This document shows, one piece after another, positions 41,001-54,800 of a stretch of DNA of 64,000 bases. A program made the translations under genes and the position numbers. The notes under the pieces were generated by a model. It was not told the DNA's origin and made no database searches. It was given only the letters and a program-made list of their open reading frames with translations. Origin of the DNA: Lophius americanus (Eukaryota; Chordata; Actinopteri; Lophiiformes; Lophiidae); contig JBBDHG010000127.1 of the NCBI GenBank assembly GCA_037951165.1, positions 584,001 through 648,000 of the forward strand, in the 5' to 3' direction. The stretch's first letter is position 1. Every line of letters begins with the position of its first letter.

Positions 41001-43374
41001 ACATAACATAAAATAATAATAATAATAATAATAACTGACTACACTAAAGAAAAACGAATAACTAACTGAAAAACAATTGAATGAATAGACTTAGTTACAA
41101 CCATGCCTAAAAAGAAGAATCTTGAGTTTTCTGCAAAAAACAAAACATTTTCTGCCGCCCTCAAACTATTTAGTGAAAGATGGCACATGGTCCACAAGTT
41201 GCAACACTTTTACTTGCATCATCATCCTCTACTTTATTTGTTGGCTGAAAGAAAAGGAATCATGGCTCAGAAAAGAATAAGTTATGCACAGAATTCCAGG
41301 CTTGATAGACTGGAGCACTATCATCAGCCAGTGACTGTTAAGATTTATTGGACAGCAGGAGTCTCACTCATTACACTGCATGTTTCCTTACGGAGTGAAA
41401 TAGTTTGTCTTGGCTGACAGGGTAGGGTGGAGTGGTCCCCGGTGACTTCAGGGGTCTCCCATGGACAGTAGGCCCGGTCAAAAAAGGTTTAGCAAAGCCA
41501 AACATCTTGTAAATGGAAACAAATGGAACACTGACCTTTTGTTGGCATTTGGACAATTTGCAGCCGTGCATCATCGGCACTCTCTGCTCTTTGCCGTATC
41601 TTTCTCGCTCCGGTAGAGGTCGATAACACTTTCTGGGGCACTTTTCGGAGGGAAATGGAGTGTGTATATTATCCTTGTATACAGTGCACATACATTTGTG
41701 TGAGAGAAATAAATTGATAGAGAGAGATGTATGCATGTCTCATGTGAGGAGGCGGGGTTTCTACTACTGGTTCTGCCCTGAGGCTATTTTGAGTGACACT
41801 TGCTTCCTGTCTGCATTCAATCATGGTTAACAATGCTTTCTGTTCAGAGATCAAACCTCAAAGCACTAAAAAAAATCCTACAATAGCACAAGTATTAATT
41901 ATGAAGTGTTTAAAGATATACCATTACAATTTGACTCACTTTGTCTTCATCTCCTTCCTCTCTTTTACTTCCTCCTGTCTCTATTATTCTTATTATTGCA
42001 CTACTTTTCTCCAGACTGTGCGGGGTGTGGAGACGAGATCAAGCAGGGTCAGTCTCTTTTGGCATTGGAGAAACAGTGGCACGTCAGTTGCTTCAGGTGT
42101 CGGACCTGCAACATGGTCCTCACAGGAGAGTACATCAGCAAGTAAGTGTGGAATGAGACAACACACACAACACAAGGTTTCAGTGTTTTACTCATTAAGG
42201 AAACCACAATCAGAAAATGGAAGGAATTTGACCTAGTCTGTTGGTGCTGTCAACAAAAATCCTAGCTTAATTAAAAAAAAAGAAAAAGATTTGCATCTGA
42301 AATGAAAGGATAATTTTAACCCTTTAATGTCCTCACCATGAAAAAAAGAAATATGGAAAAAAAGTTTCTTTACATCTTTAATTCTTTGGGGCATTTCATA
42401 TATTAGAAACTTTAAATTAATCATAATTTAAAGGTTCTAGCGACTTAATAGTGACTTAAAATGAACAATTTGCTAACTACCCTTATAGACTTTTTTGGTT
42501 GCATCAATGTACATAATTCTGTTTAGTAAGACTTTAGTAAGAAAAGGAAAGCATTTTTAATTCTTTCTGTTGCAGGGATGGAGTACCATACTGTGAGGCA
42601 GATTACCATGCCCAGTACGGGGTGAAATGTGAGACCTGCAGCAGATACATCAGTGGAAGGGTTCTGGAGGTGAGACCAAGACCACATTTCAGTTGTAGAA
42701 GTGGTAGTAGTTGTAGGAGATGTAGAGATTTTAGCTTTACATGACTCTGCAGCGATGCAGAAAGTAGTGAGATCAGTGTTATCAGATTTGTGTTTGGTTT
42801 TTTTAATCCATGCTCGCTATAAATTCTACTGTTCTTCAGGGACTGAGCGACTTCAGATTACGGGGTGAAATGACTTTTGTCCTGATTTAATAAACCAAAT
42901 CAAACGCACTTGATGTTAGCTAGGTCAAACGTCAGTGCAAACATTTTTCCCGGATGCACAGCCGAGCAGAGCACAGACAGGATACAAAGAGCTGTATGGA
43001 ATCTTAAATGTCAGGAGTTGGGAGGAAAGGCGAGTTATAAAAAGATCAGAGGTCTGGAGTGGAGCTAAATGTTAAAAATGCATACTTGAGCTTTGCCTGC
43101 TCTCAAACTGATGCAGTTTGAGAGCAGGGAGATAGATGTCAACAGTAAAGAGGAGCAAGCAGAGGTAGCGATGGGGCTGAGTCGGATGGAGCGAGGGGAA
43201 GAATTTAATGGAAAATAAGGAAGGTAATGGGGTTGTATATGATGCCAGTGATAAAGTGCAGATGCTAATTAAATGTTTTGGAAGAGTCTCTGGAGGGCAT
43301 CTCAAGACTGTTGGGAACCGAGAACAGGGAGCAGATGTAGTAAAACTTTGTTAAAACACACACGCAGACGCACG

Positions 43375-43413
<39 letters not shown>

Positions 43414-45842
43414 ACACACACTCACACACACAGGTGTTGTCCCCACTGCTTGCTTGTAAGAATGGCTGCTGTAAAGTGCTTTGTTCCTATCAGCCTCTCT
43501 GGGCTATTTATAGACGTGGGGACATGTCAGCCTTTATCTCCATCCCTCTAAGTCTCTTTCTCTCACGGTGAACATTTGAGAGTGCTTTCACGTGTGACAC
43601 TCATTCTTTCCCCCCTGTCAAATTTTGATAACACAATCATTTACTTCCTGACGCTAGAGCGTACAACTGAGCTAACTCACAACAGACCGAGAACGCACCG
43701 TTCACAAACATCCACGATACATAACATGTATATAAAACTTCATTTTGTTACAAATTTGGATTTAGTTTGATGTATCAATCTATCTAATTTTGAATTTCTG
43801 ATATCCCATTATAAAATTCTACTCTAGTCTATTCTGTTGACACATTCTGTCTGTCTGTCTGTCCTGGCGGAGGGATCCGTCCTCCATTCCTTCAATTTTT
43901 CCAACTACTGCCAAGTCTTTCCTCTTATGAATCGCGTTTATTCTGTACAGTACGTATTGTATAGGATACTTTGTATACACGCATATTCTGTTTATCTTTT
44001 ATTTGGTGTGTTTTTATTTATGGTTGCATCCTTGAGACAAATTTCCCATCTTTTGGCACCATGAAGTTAATCTTGAATCTTGAATTCAGGAAATTGGAGT
44101 TATATGAATAAAAAGTATATTACTTATAGTCTTTTAACAAAAAAATGTCTTTTAACAAAAAAAAAGTGAGAAATAACCTCCTTGGTGGAGTTCCACCAAG
44201 GTTATTTCTCACTTTTTTCCCCAGTTTCATTAGCATTGTGAGGTATGGCATGTTAATGTTTACCCAGCTAGTGTATAGTAGCAAATAGAACAAGAACTTG
44301 TTTTATCTTGTGTAGATAAAATGTCAAGCGAAACTTCAAGAGTAGTTATAAAATTATGTTAATTTTTACACTATCGTCCCCCACTGCCAAGGTATATCCT
44401 CGAAATTTGGGCGAAATCAAACGCAAAAAAAGTTTCCTCCTGGTGTGAAAAATATGGACCGTTAGACTAAAATGTGATATATATTTATATATATATACAC
44501 AAGTATTTCCTGAACTATAAAGGCCCCTTTAGTGACAGAAATATGCAACGGACCTTTCCCAAAATCAGTCCAGTTCTTCCTCTCACTATGGTCTACGGGA
44601 CTATAAAATTAAATGAAAAATCCATGATTCTGTTTTTGATTTATCACGTGAACACAAATGATTTCCGACCTTTTTGGGGATATATTTAATGGTTTACTGT
44701 AAAACAGTAACTTCAGCTGCGTTTGTCAATTTGTTTGCCTTATCTTCATCCATCCATCTACTATCTGTTACCCCTTATCCTGATCAGGGTTGCGGAGGGG
44801 CTTGTCTGCTCTATATCGTGTTTGTGCCCTGCCAATGAGGGCGTGAAGAGTTACCCATTTATCTGGGTTACCTGTTCGTACATAAGTATATGAAAGGAAA
44901 ATGTCTAAAAAATAAAAATGCATTAATTTTACCTATATTTGTATATTAACATCCTCTGGAGGGTTTTTATTCCCACACGTTGAAAACCCACCTTATGTGT
45001 GTTTCATCTGTGTTTAGTTCAGTCCAACATTTAGAGCCAAATGCTGTTAAAGGTTTAGTGAACAGTTTGAATGGATGTAGGAGGCCATGAATAACGTCAG
45101 GCAGGGGAAGGAAGCGGAAAATAAATACACCTTCTTTAGTTTCACTTCTTTCCTTCCCCTTCCTTCCTCAGGTCCAATAAATATACCAGCCTATAAAATG
45201 CCACCGGAGACAACGGAGGCCTCATTAGAAATGATATCAGCAGTCGCTGCACTGATACCGTTCCACCACAGATGGTAAACGCTCTGCTGCTCGGAAACTA
45301 CGAGACGGAAATGCAGAATCCTCGCCTGACTTTCCTTTCAGAGTAACCTGAGACGGAAGCTCCGACCAGGGATTGGCTCAGTTTAGATACGAGTAATGTT
45401 CTTTGGCAGCTCTTTGAGAGAGCACATTCATCAAAGAGGCTGTATTTCCTGCGGATCAAATAAAAGACACACATACACACACACACTTCCAATCACACAC
45501 GCTCAGTGTGTGCAGATGAAACACTCCGGGTTTCCTTGACACAGGCCACATGTCAGCAGTTATTCTATAAATAGAATTTCTCTTATGTTGTGTCAAAGAG
45601 GCAGAGGTGGTGGAACTGGGCCAAACCCTCTCTGTCGGCCCTGCAGAGACCTGGTGAGAATCATCAGAGATGTAAACGGGACGGGATTACTCGACACAGT
45701 TTAACACTGCTTCTGCACACAAATCGGTTTCACCAGCACTGCTGGTTTGTGTGTTTCCTCCAGGGAATGTCCAAGGTCGTGTGTCATCCTCTGGCGTCCT
45801 TCACTGACATGGCCACCCACTTCCATTTGCCTCTGTATTTAG

Positions 45843-45874
<32 letters not shown>

Positions 45875-48800
45875 ACAAACACACACACACCCACACACAC
45901 ACAGACACACACACTATAAGATTTCTTAAGTCTTAAGTCTTTCTTAAGTTTTCTTAATGTAACTGACCCAAAGGGATCTTTGCTCTAATTTTGAAATGGA
46001 CGAGCTGGTGGCTATCCCATAATGCCCGCATGGAAATGAAACAACTTCAATCTATAATAATGTCTCAACACACTTTAGTGCCCGCGTGATATATAGTAGA
46101 AAATGGAGATGGCCCCCCCCTCAATCTGCAGATTAGATCTGTGAAACGTTTCATAATTCAAATTCATGTCCCGTCACACCTCTTCCTCCTCCTCTCTCTC
46201 CTCTCAGGCGGGAGGGAAACACTACCATCCCACCTGCGCTCTGTGCTCCCGCTGCAACATGATGTTCAAGGAGGGAGAGGAAATGTACCTGACAGGTGAA
46301 ACCAGCCTGTGCATCCACACGCTCTGAAACATACAAACCCATGAACGAATGTATTGCATGTGGAAATACCAAAGTCCGACCTTTCTTCTCTCTGGCTCGT
46401 CTTCAGGAGGTGAGGTGTGGCACCCACTATGCAAACAGGCAGCGAGGGCAGAGAGGAGACTCAGGGTGAGACAACGTTTAAAATGAGAATGCTCGCATAG
46501 AAACTGAAATGTCCTGTCACTCCTCTCTCCTGTTATTCGTCGTTTCTGCTTGTGCCCACAGCACAGACGTCTGTCCGAGGCCTCCATCTCTCCTCCGGGC
46601 TCCTCCATCGGCTCTCCCAGTAAGGTTATCTGTGTAAGTACTTTAGAACATAGCAGCTTTCAAACACATGAAGTAGCTGTAGCCACCAGCTCAGCCTTAA
46701 AACTGAGACACAGGAGTTGTCACCTTCACTGGTTAAGCCCCGCCCTTAGAGGCTGCTCACTCCTTTGGCCTTTTCACCTGTCTGGGCTTCAGACCTCTGC
46801 TTCCATCAGTCCCGTGGCTGTAGTCAAAGATTGTGAGATTATATAAAGATTATGTTGTTATCAAGTGTTACAACTCAACATAATGTTAATGCTATAAACC
46901 CAGTGGTCGATAGTAACTAAGTACTCAAGTATTTTTCTTAACTACAAATTTAAGGTACATGTACTTAAGTACTTCCATTTCATGCTATTTTACTCTACTA
47001 CACTTCAGATGGAAGTATGGTACTTTCTACTCCACTACCTTATTCTGCTGGCTGTAGTTATTTATTACCTTACATATTACTATTTTTCATAAATGTTTGG
47101 AATAAACGGAAAAATGAGAGATTTCTCCTCCTTCTTAATAAATACACAATCTTGGATTATCAGATTAAGAAAGCTGATAAAGAAAAAAGGTTACAAAAAG
47201 GTCATGATGATTTCATAGATTAAACCACAAAACAGCATAAAGTTGTTAGACTACTTCGTCATTAAACTTGAAATTCAATAGTTACATATGCCAAGATGTT
47301 CATGTTGTAGTAACATTAATCCAAATATAAAGTAGAATACTGTGAGGAACCATTCTACTGCATAGTGCATTATAAGTTAAATGTATTATTATTATTATTA
47401 TTATATTGAGTACTTTCACTTTGATATTTTAAGTACTTTAAACTGATAACACTTCCATACTTTTACTTGAATAAGGTCTTTAATGCAGTGTTGAACTTAG
47501 GGGAACATATATATATATATGCATATATATATGTATTATTATTATTATTATTATTCATTATGCAGGTGAAAAATGATGGCGATGTTGAGGTTACAACTGG
47601 GATAATTTTGGATGAAAATTACACTACTGATATTAAAATTGTACGAAACCTTTTTTTTATGACCAAATATCTGAAATAAATGACATTAGCATCAGTGCAG
47701 CTTTGTGTGTCCTGCCATCAGATGTTAGCATAGAGTTTAACAAACAAGGCAGCATCTTTAAAGTTACACTTGGAGTTTATTCTTGTCCCACCGCGGCGCC
47801 TGCTGGAAGTTTAACTACACAGAGCCACTAGGAAGACCGTTGACCCGTTGGGTTTGTTGTTCATGCTTTGCTATGCTGAAGAGGGAAACACAAATTATGC
47901 CACTGACCAACCAAAACCTGCTCTTAAGTCAAATTGTCTGTATTTTTCCTGCTATTTAAGGGTTGTGTTAGTAAACAATGTTTTGTGCATCAAACTGAAC
48001 CTTTTTACCACAATTTGCAATTTAGAGGCTGGATGTGGATTGTGGATTTTTGTGCAAGAAGATCTCCATCGCACAATTGTCATACGATGGCTTCGCTTTA
48101 TTAAATGCAAATGGTGAAACGTATTAGTTTTTCATGCACAGAATTTTTGGAGATAAGTATTTTTACATCGTGTTCGCTATCTTTTAATAACTGATGCTGC
48201 GCAGGTTTCATTTCACTTCTATATTTTCATTCAACCCACAAACCATGAAGATCTGAGACTCACACTGACATTCAGGAAGGCTCTTTTTACTACCATCACA
48301 ATTTCAGTGTGATCCAGGACTTAACCCGCTTTCTTCTGTCTTCTTCGACACATTCTAACGGTGTGTAGAAGAAGGTGGAACATTATCTAAGATTAGATCC
48401 CGTCTGCCAGTTGGGAAATTTAGATTTTTCTTTTCAAATGAATTGAAGTAAGATTAATTAAGCTTATTAAATGAAACTGCTTTTGCATAAATGGTTAACA
48501 AATGACAGAGACACCTTCATACTCCCTGCTCTAATTAATGTTTTCTACATTATATATATATTTTCTTTATTATATCACCTTGCTGCAACCCATTTCCTGT
48601 TAATCAGAGTGATAACTTTTATGAGTCCGACCAACCTTCAGATAGCATTTCTCATATGAATGGGTTGGAGAATTAGGAGATTTGGGGGCAGAGTCTCTTC
48701 TGGCCATGAATGACATACCTGTCCCTCAGCGTAGATTAGTGCTTTGGTGTAACTAGCAAAACCCCCATGATCAGGCACCCCTGGCTTTTAAAGGATAAGG

Positions 48801-51800
48801 GAGATCAGGCTCTGACTGGATTAATGTTACGCTCAAAGCACAACGATGAATGATTAAGATAATAAATACAAATCCTTTTCCGCAGAATTTAACAGGTAAA
48901 AAGGGAGCTGTAAGCTCCAAATGCACTTCACTGTTGTCTTTAGAACATTAAAAGCCTCAGTCATGGTTTGGCCTCAAGGTTACAAAGAATGTTTTCACTT
49001 GTAAATAGAAGTGACATTTCAAAACTCATTTAGAAATACTAACAGAATGATTTCATCTTCCTCTGGGTTTTTCTGTGGGCTTTTTAATTTAGCCTTAATT
49101 TGCAGGTGATTAATCAGTGCTTCAATAAAGCTCAGTGCAATGGCATTAAAAAATGATCAAAACTATGATCAAACTAACATTCATATGTAAAAAATGAAAG
49201 GTTCATTTTTCAACCGAATTTGTCCCAGTTTCAACCTCGACGCCTTCACATTATTATCGAATCAATGCATCTGAAACTAAATAATAGTGCACATATATAG
49301 AAAGAAATAGGGTTGTAGATTCTGTTACAAGATGGGGCATCTGCCACACATGGAACAGTGTCCAAATGTCCTGCTTGGCAGTCCGCTGAGTGTTGCTGCA
49401 TGTTAGCAGAGTTAGCGTGTCAATGGTTGTCTGCTTGCAAGCAGGAGTCTGTCCCATCCTGCCCCACTCTGTTCTCATCTCCCAATCAATGACCTTTCTG
49501 CTTGAGGTGATGGACGAGGGAGAAATGCAGTGTAAGCACACTTGTTGTGCTCACCGTCTCCTCTCTAACTCCGTGCTTCCTCTGAGCTGAGCTCCTGAGG
49601 GTCAGTGACTTACACTGCTCTCAGGGTCAGCAGCATACATTTATATGTGTGTTTACACGCATACATACTTTATATACATGTTCAGTCTTTTGTGCACTTC
49701 ATCAGCTCCTTCTCACGTCCTCTGCTCTGCACGAGTTTCCGTCCGATGTTGTTACTGTGCAAAGTCCATGTGGTTGATGTTTGGTATCGTTGTTGTTGTC
49801 TTTGGTGTGTGTTTGTGTGTGTGTCCTTTCTCCAGGCTAGAGTGAAGAATGAGTTCCTAGATTATAAGGATCTAGCTGCCCTACCAAAGGTCAAAGCCAT
49901 ATATGAGGTCCAGCAACCAGACCTTTTACCCTCCTCATACCAGCCGTGCCACAGATACACGTCTGATGACAGACTAGACACTTACAGCTATGGGGAGGTA
50001 CTACTGCCACACACTCCAGGCTGAACCTAGCGTTGGTCTCATCAATGCTTTGTGTTCAGGGTTCAAGTTTTTCAGATGGAGCTTTGTTCATGAGAATTGA
50101 TTATTTACAGCTCATTATTTACCATTTAATTTTCAATAAAAAAAAACTAGTGAGTTAACTTTTCTTTTTTTTTGTCCAACAAGAAGGTGCTTTGAAACCC
50201 GACCCTTCTCCGTCTATGAACGCATACATTGAGCTGTCAACCTCACATGAATGCCTTCTTTAATGTTGGACGTCGAAAAAATAACATGAACATGAAATAA
50301 GTTTTCTCTTGATTTGACTTTTAAAGCCTTGATTCTTTTCGATTAAAAAATGACCAGTTCTCATAATTTATGCATTTTTTGTATTGTTCGCTGATTCCTA
50401 TTAGTTTAAAGGAAATGTATCGAAACAAATGCACAATATTTAAAAAACTTTTTTTTACATTGTTACTACACTAATTTACGTTCTTGCTGTGAGTCAGATT
50501 GAAAAGAAAAATACCGATGTTGATCAAAAATCAGCAAAAATGGGAGCTCTTCCTGGACTCAAATCGATTAAATATTCCTGAGGGTGCAACTTTAAGGAAC
50601 GCACCTTGCATTCACCAAAACAAATAAAAATTAGCTTGTTTTTACGAGATAAGCTTTCTTGAATTTGTTTTTATTAGGTGAATGTAATGCGTTTTGTAAT
50701 CCGTCGATTGGATTAAATGTTAAATTAAACTTGATGGCACTCTTTACTTTACTTACTCTTTACAAACAACCGCTAAGATGCCCTTCGGTCATTCCAAGCT
50801 CTCATGAGAAAGTAGGACCCTCTATAGTTGTGATTACCAATGAGAATGTTCCACCTGCACAGAAGGGGTGTGGCTACGGCAGGAAGCAGACACAGATAAC
50901 CCTGGAACAACCTAGCAGATCGCATTATTTAAATTTAAACACATTAGAGTTTGTCTTTTATAGGTTTGAATGACCATTGTGTGACAGTACAGTAAAACTA
51001 TTATAGCTGTTTTAAAGCAGAGTGTCCTGGAGTTTTCTTGTGATTTTCAACACCACTGTCAGATCTGTCTATGAGAAGGTTAATTAGCTACGCTTAGCTT
51101 AGCATACAGACTGAAAACAGGGTTGTGCAAATGCTAAAAAGGTTTTCCCCTCAGTCCCTTTAAAAGACAGCCGAGTATGAAACATTTTAAACATGGAACG
51201 CATGGTTAAATTGAAACCTGACATTTTTATATTTCACTCTGTCTATGAAAAAAACGTATTTATATTGTTTTAATCGGCAGCTTAGAGGGTAACATTGATC
51301 TTTGATTTAATAACTTTGGACAGAAAGACAATAAGCATTAAGTGAGGGCTTTAAATTTGTCTTAATTTTGCAGTAATACATGTGGGATGAAATAAAGCAT
51401 AGATTTATAGGGTCTTTGCTGTGATCCTGTCATAATAACTCATCTGTCTCTCATTCTGCAGTCACTTGGGACACTTTCTCCCTATTCTCAGGTAAGCTCC
51501 TCCTCCTCCAGCTCTCAGCACAAGTTAAAACAAGTAATAATAATAATAATACATTTAATTTATACTGTTATCATTGTTGCCTGTAAATAAGATATGTCCT
51601 GCTCCTCTTTCACCCCCATCTTGTCTCTATTTTGTTTCAAGGACTTTGACAGCCTGGATTTGAAGCAGCGTCGGTGCTCCAGTCCAGGTTTTATCGACTC
51701 ACCAACGTACAGTCGTCAAGGCATGTCTCCCATCATGCCTCGCTCTCCGCAGCACTATGGCTACCCTGGTGAGTCGGATGCTCTTCATTTCGTTCTTTGT

Positions 51801-54800
51801 CCATAACAGTGTATGATTTACCCTCCAAGAAAAGCACTGGGCAAAACTAAAATAGAAATTCATACATTCTTTGTCTGCCTTTATGCCAAAGAGTGCATAC
51901 GGGTCCGCCTTGTCTGTAGTCCGAGCCCCCCGTATGTAATGGTGATTATTCTGTACACAGAATATCTGTTCAAGAACCGCTGTATAGTATTCTGTAAAAT
52001 CTCACATATACTTTGTAACGGTCCTGAACGTTTTCATCTGAAAATTTGTTCGGATAATTTTTTCTTTTCACCTTTTTTTTTAACAGTTTAATGCTTATTT
52101 GAAACGAGGTCATTTTCAGTTTTTCCGCACATTTTCAAAAACAGTTGAATAGACTTAATTGAAATTTCACATGTGCTTTATCTTGAGGCCTTAAATGTTT
52201 TCATCTAATAGTTTGTTTCTTCAATTTGCTTGTTTTTTAACTTTAAAGCAAATTTGAAATTAGTTTCATTTTTTATTTTGCTCATATTCAGAGGGTTTAT
52301 CCACACCTCCTTCAAAACACTGGACAGAACTCAACAAAATGTCGTACCCACATGTAGGGTATGACAGATATAGGGCTCCTAACTTTCTTTCATCAGTTTG
52401 CTTATTTTTTATTACTTTTTTATACCTTTTATGAAACTTTTTCCTTGTACAGAAACTTTTCTTTCTTATTTTTTTTTTAATGGTTATACTTTATTTAGGT
52501 AAATTAAATGAATCTTACTGATAACATTTTGGGGGGGATTGCTTATTTTCTCTAGATTTTGTGGCGCTTGCAGTTGTTTCCCCCTGTTTCCTGTCTTGAT
52601 GCAAAAATGAGTGACACGGTTTTAGCTTCATTGACATGATAATGTTCTCAATCTATCTGTCTTCGCATAAGCTTTCCCAAAATGTCAAATTCTTCCTCTG
52701 AGAGAGCAGATTGTTGTCCCTTCCACTTGGATGTCATACCCACTCGTATAAATAACACAAATGCCATCATAAAATATTAAAAATTCACAGTCCTGGAGAA
52801 GAATGTCTTTCGCTCCACTTGAAAAAAGTTGTTTTTCTATCTCACATTGTTGCTTTAGCTCCGTGGCTATCATTTAATCTAAATCTTACACATGTGCATT
52901 GACACTGTAATTAATGTCAGATTAAGATCAACCAGTGAACGATGTCGTCACACATGTGAAAAAGTTATCCGGGGCCTTTTTATGATTTGAACGGATGTTT
53001 CCCTCTGCATGGATGAGACTCCTGCTGAGGCCTTTCTTCATGCTCATCTTTCCTTTGCTGTGATTGGCTGTGGCTGGCTGCAGGCTCTGAGAGTGGCAGG
53101 AGTTCACCTTATTATGGCCAAGAGGGGCGGTCAAGCACACCCACCACCATCCAGCCCCCTAAACATTTTCATGTACCAGGTAGGACTCCTCATCTCCTCA
53201 TCGCACTGCTCATTATCTCATAGATGTTTCCGCTCCGGTGGGAAGGATTCATCCCTACTGTGAATCATTCAGACGGGTCATTTCTGAGCTCCATGGGAAC
53301 GGGGTGTGTGTGTGGAAATGTTATGTCTATATCTTTACCTTCTTGTGCAAACATCTTCCTCCCTCCACCTCCTGCCCTTTTATCATACCAACTCCTCTCT
53401 TCCTTTATTCCTCCTCGTCTCAACTTCATCTCCTCTTCCTCTCCTCAGCCACAGGAGACCCCGACCTCTACAGGAAGCCTCCCATCTATAAGAGAGCGGG
53501 TACAGTGCAGTTAGCCGCTATTAGCCTGCCTGTCCTCCTGTCGGTTTAGCCATGCTGTGCTTCAGTCCTCGGTTTTAGATGTGTTTACTCACTTATTGAT
53601 GTTTTTCAACTGCTCCTTGTGATTTATTAGTATTGATTGTTCCGGTTACTCATATTAACTGGAGCCATAAATAACTAAACCTCATCAATTGAAGTGATTG
53701 ACTCCATGCATGAAAATGTGCAAAGGAGTTCAACTCTTTCCAGCAATGCTGAGCTTCAAAATAAGATCAGATAATTGCACCTGCTGCATTTTGAAGTTGC
53801 TTCATATAGTCTTTATTGTAGAGGAGCGCTTTATGCAAATATCAGGGCCGATTCTGATTTCATAAATTCTGACCCGCCGATCCTGATTCTTTCCTTCTTG
53901 AATGTTTTAGACCATAAATAGCAAGTTCAAGATTTTTTAAAAGCTTTTTTAATGGAACATAAACATTGTATGTATCTGTTTATACAAACCATTTAGAATG
54001 AGTATTTTTTTTCACAACCTTTTTTCCGGCTCTCAATATCACAGCCGCGATTCAGCACTAAAGGATACCAGAGATTTTGAATACATTGAAATTCAACTGA
54101 AAATTATACAGTTTATAATATTCCATCTATTCTAACAAGTTTTTTTTTTTTAAACGAAAACAGGTACAATAGATTTATTTAACAAAAAGCTGCTAAATGC
54201 ACCATATCACAGGACGTTTTGACCTTATATTTCTTTCTTTTAAAAAGTATCTCAAAATGAAATTTAGGTTGTTGTGGCTGTTAAATCAACTTGTAGCAAC
54301 CCTTATGCATGGATTGACACAAGATTAAACAATTCTTATAATGTAATGTTTGGTAAATATTACTTGTCTGGTTGGGAGGAACTCAGATATTGCATCAAGT
54401 TTCTAAAACCAGTTGGTCATAGAAGAGTAGATTTGTCTTGTTGTTACTTTGGTCTTTCTTTGTTTTAAACTATAACAGTAAGTTTGTTACTTTCTTAATG
54501 TCTAGTTCAGACGACACAATTATAGCCTGAATGTAACACGATGAGGTCGTTGCTGACAAAATCCTTCTTTCGGGCCCAAATGTGGAAGCCATGTGAGACC
54601 ATTGAGTCATGAAGCACGACAAAATGAACATCGCCGCATCGTCTACGACACTCCACGACACCAGTTGTAACAGGCTAGCGTTTTAGAATTCTTTTCAAAT
54701 GACTCCCGATCTGTCCGGAAGTTGACAAATAGGATGATATAGTGAAGGCAAACATGGCATCGAGCAGACGCCACAGTGTCACCGGTTCTGGATGGAACGC

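Larger units (their letters stand above)
42670..46207 (+). other. ablim3: ablim3 intron 6 (3.5 kb)
   Basis: Separates the two halves of LIM4. It holds two CA microsatellites, a LINE-type tail (43.87-44.09 kb) and a long palindrome (44.16 kb). No in-phase exon seen. Confidence 0.7.

Noticed and set aside
45172..45276. Possible exon between exons 6 and 7 (tcctcag acceptor, gtaaac donor)
   Set aside because: The phase required by exons 6 and 7 gives a stop at the third codon (GTC CAA TAA).
45590..45650. Codon-like stretch with a gtgaga donor in intron 6
   Set aside because: No acceptor gives an open frame in the needed phase, and exon 6 joins exon 7 cleanly in the known LIM4 sequence.
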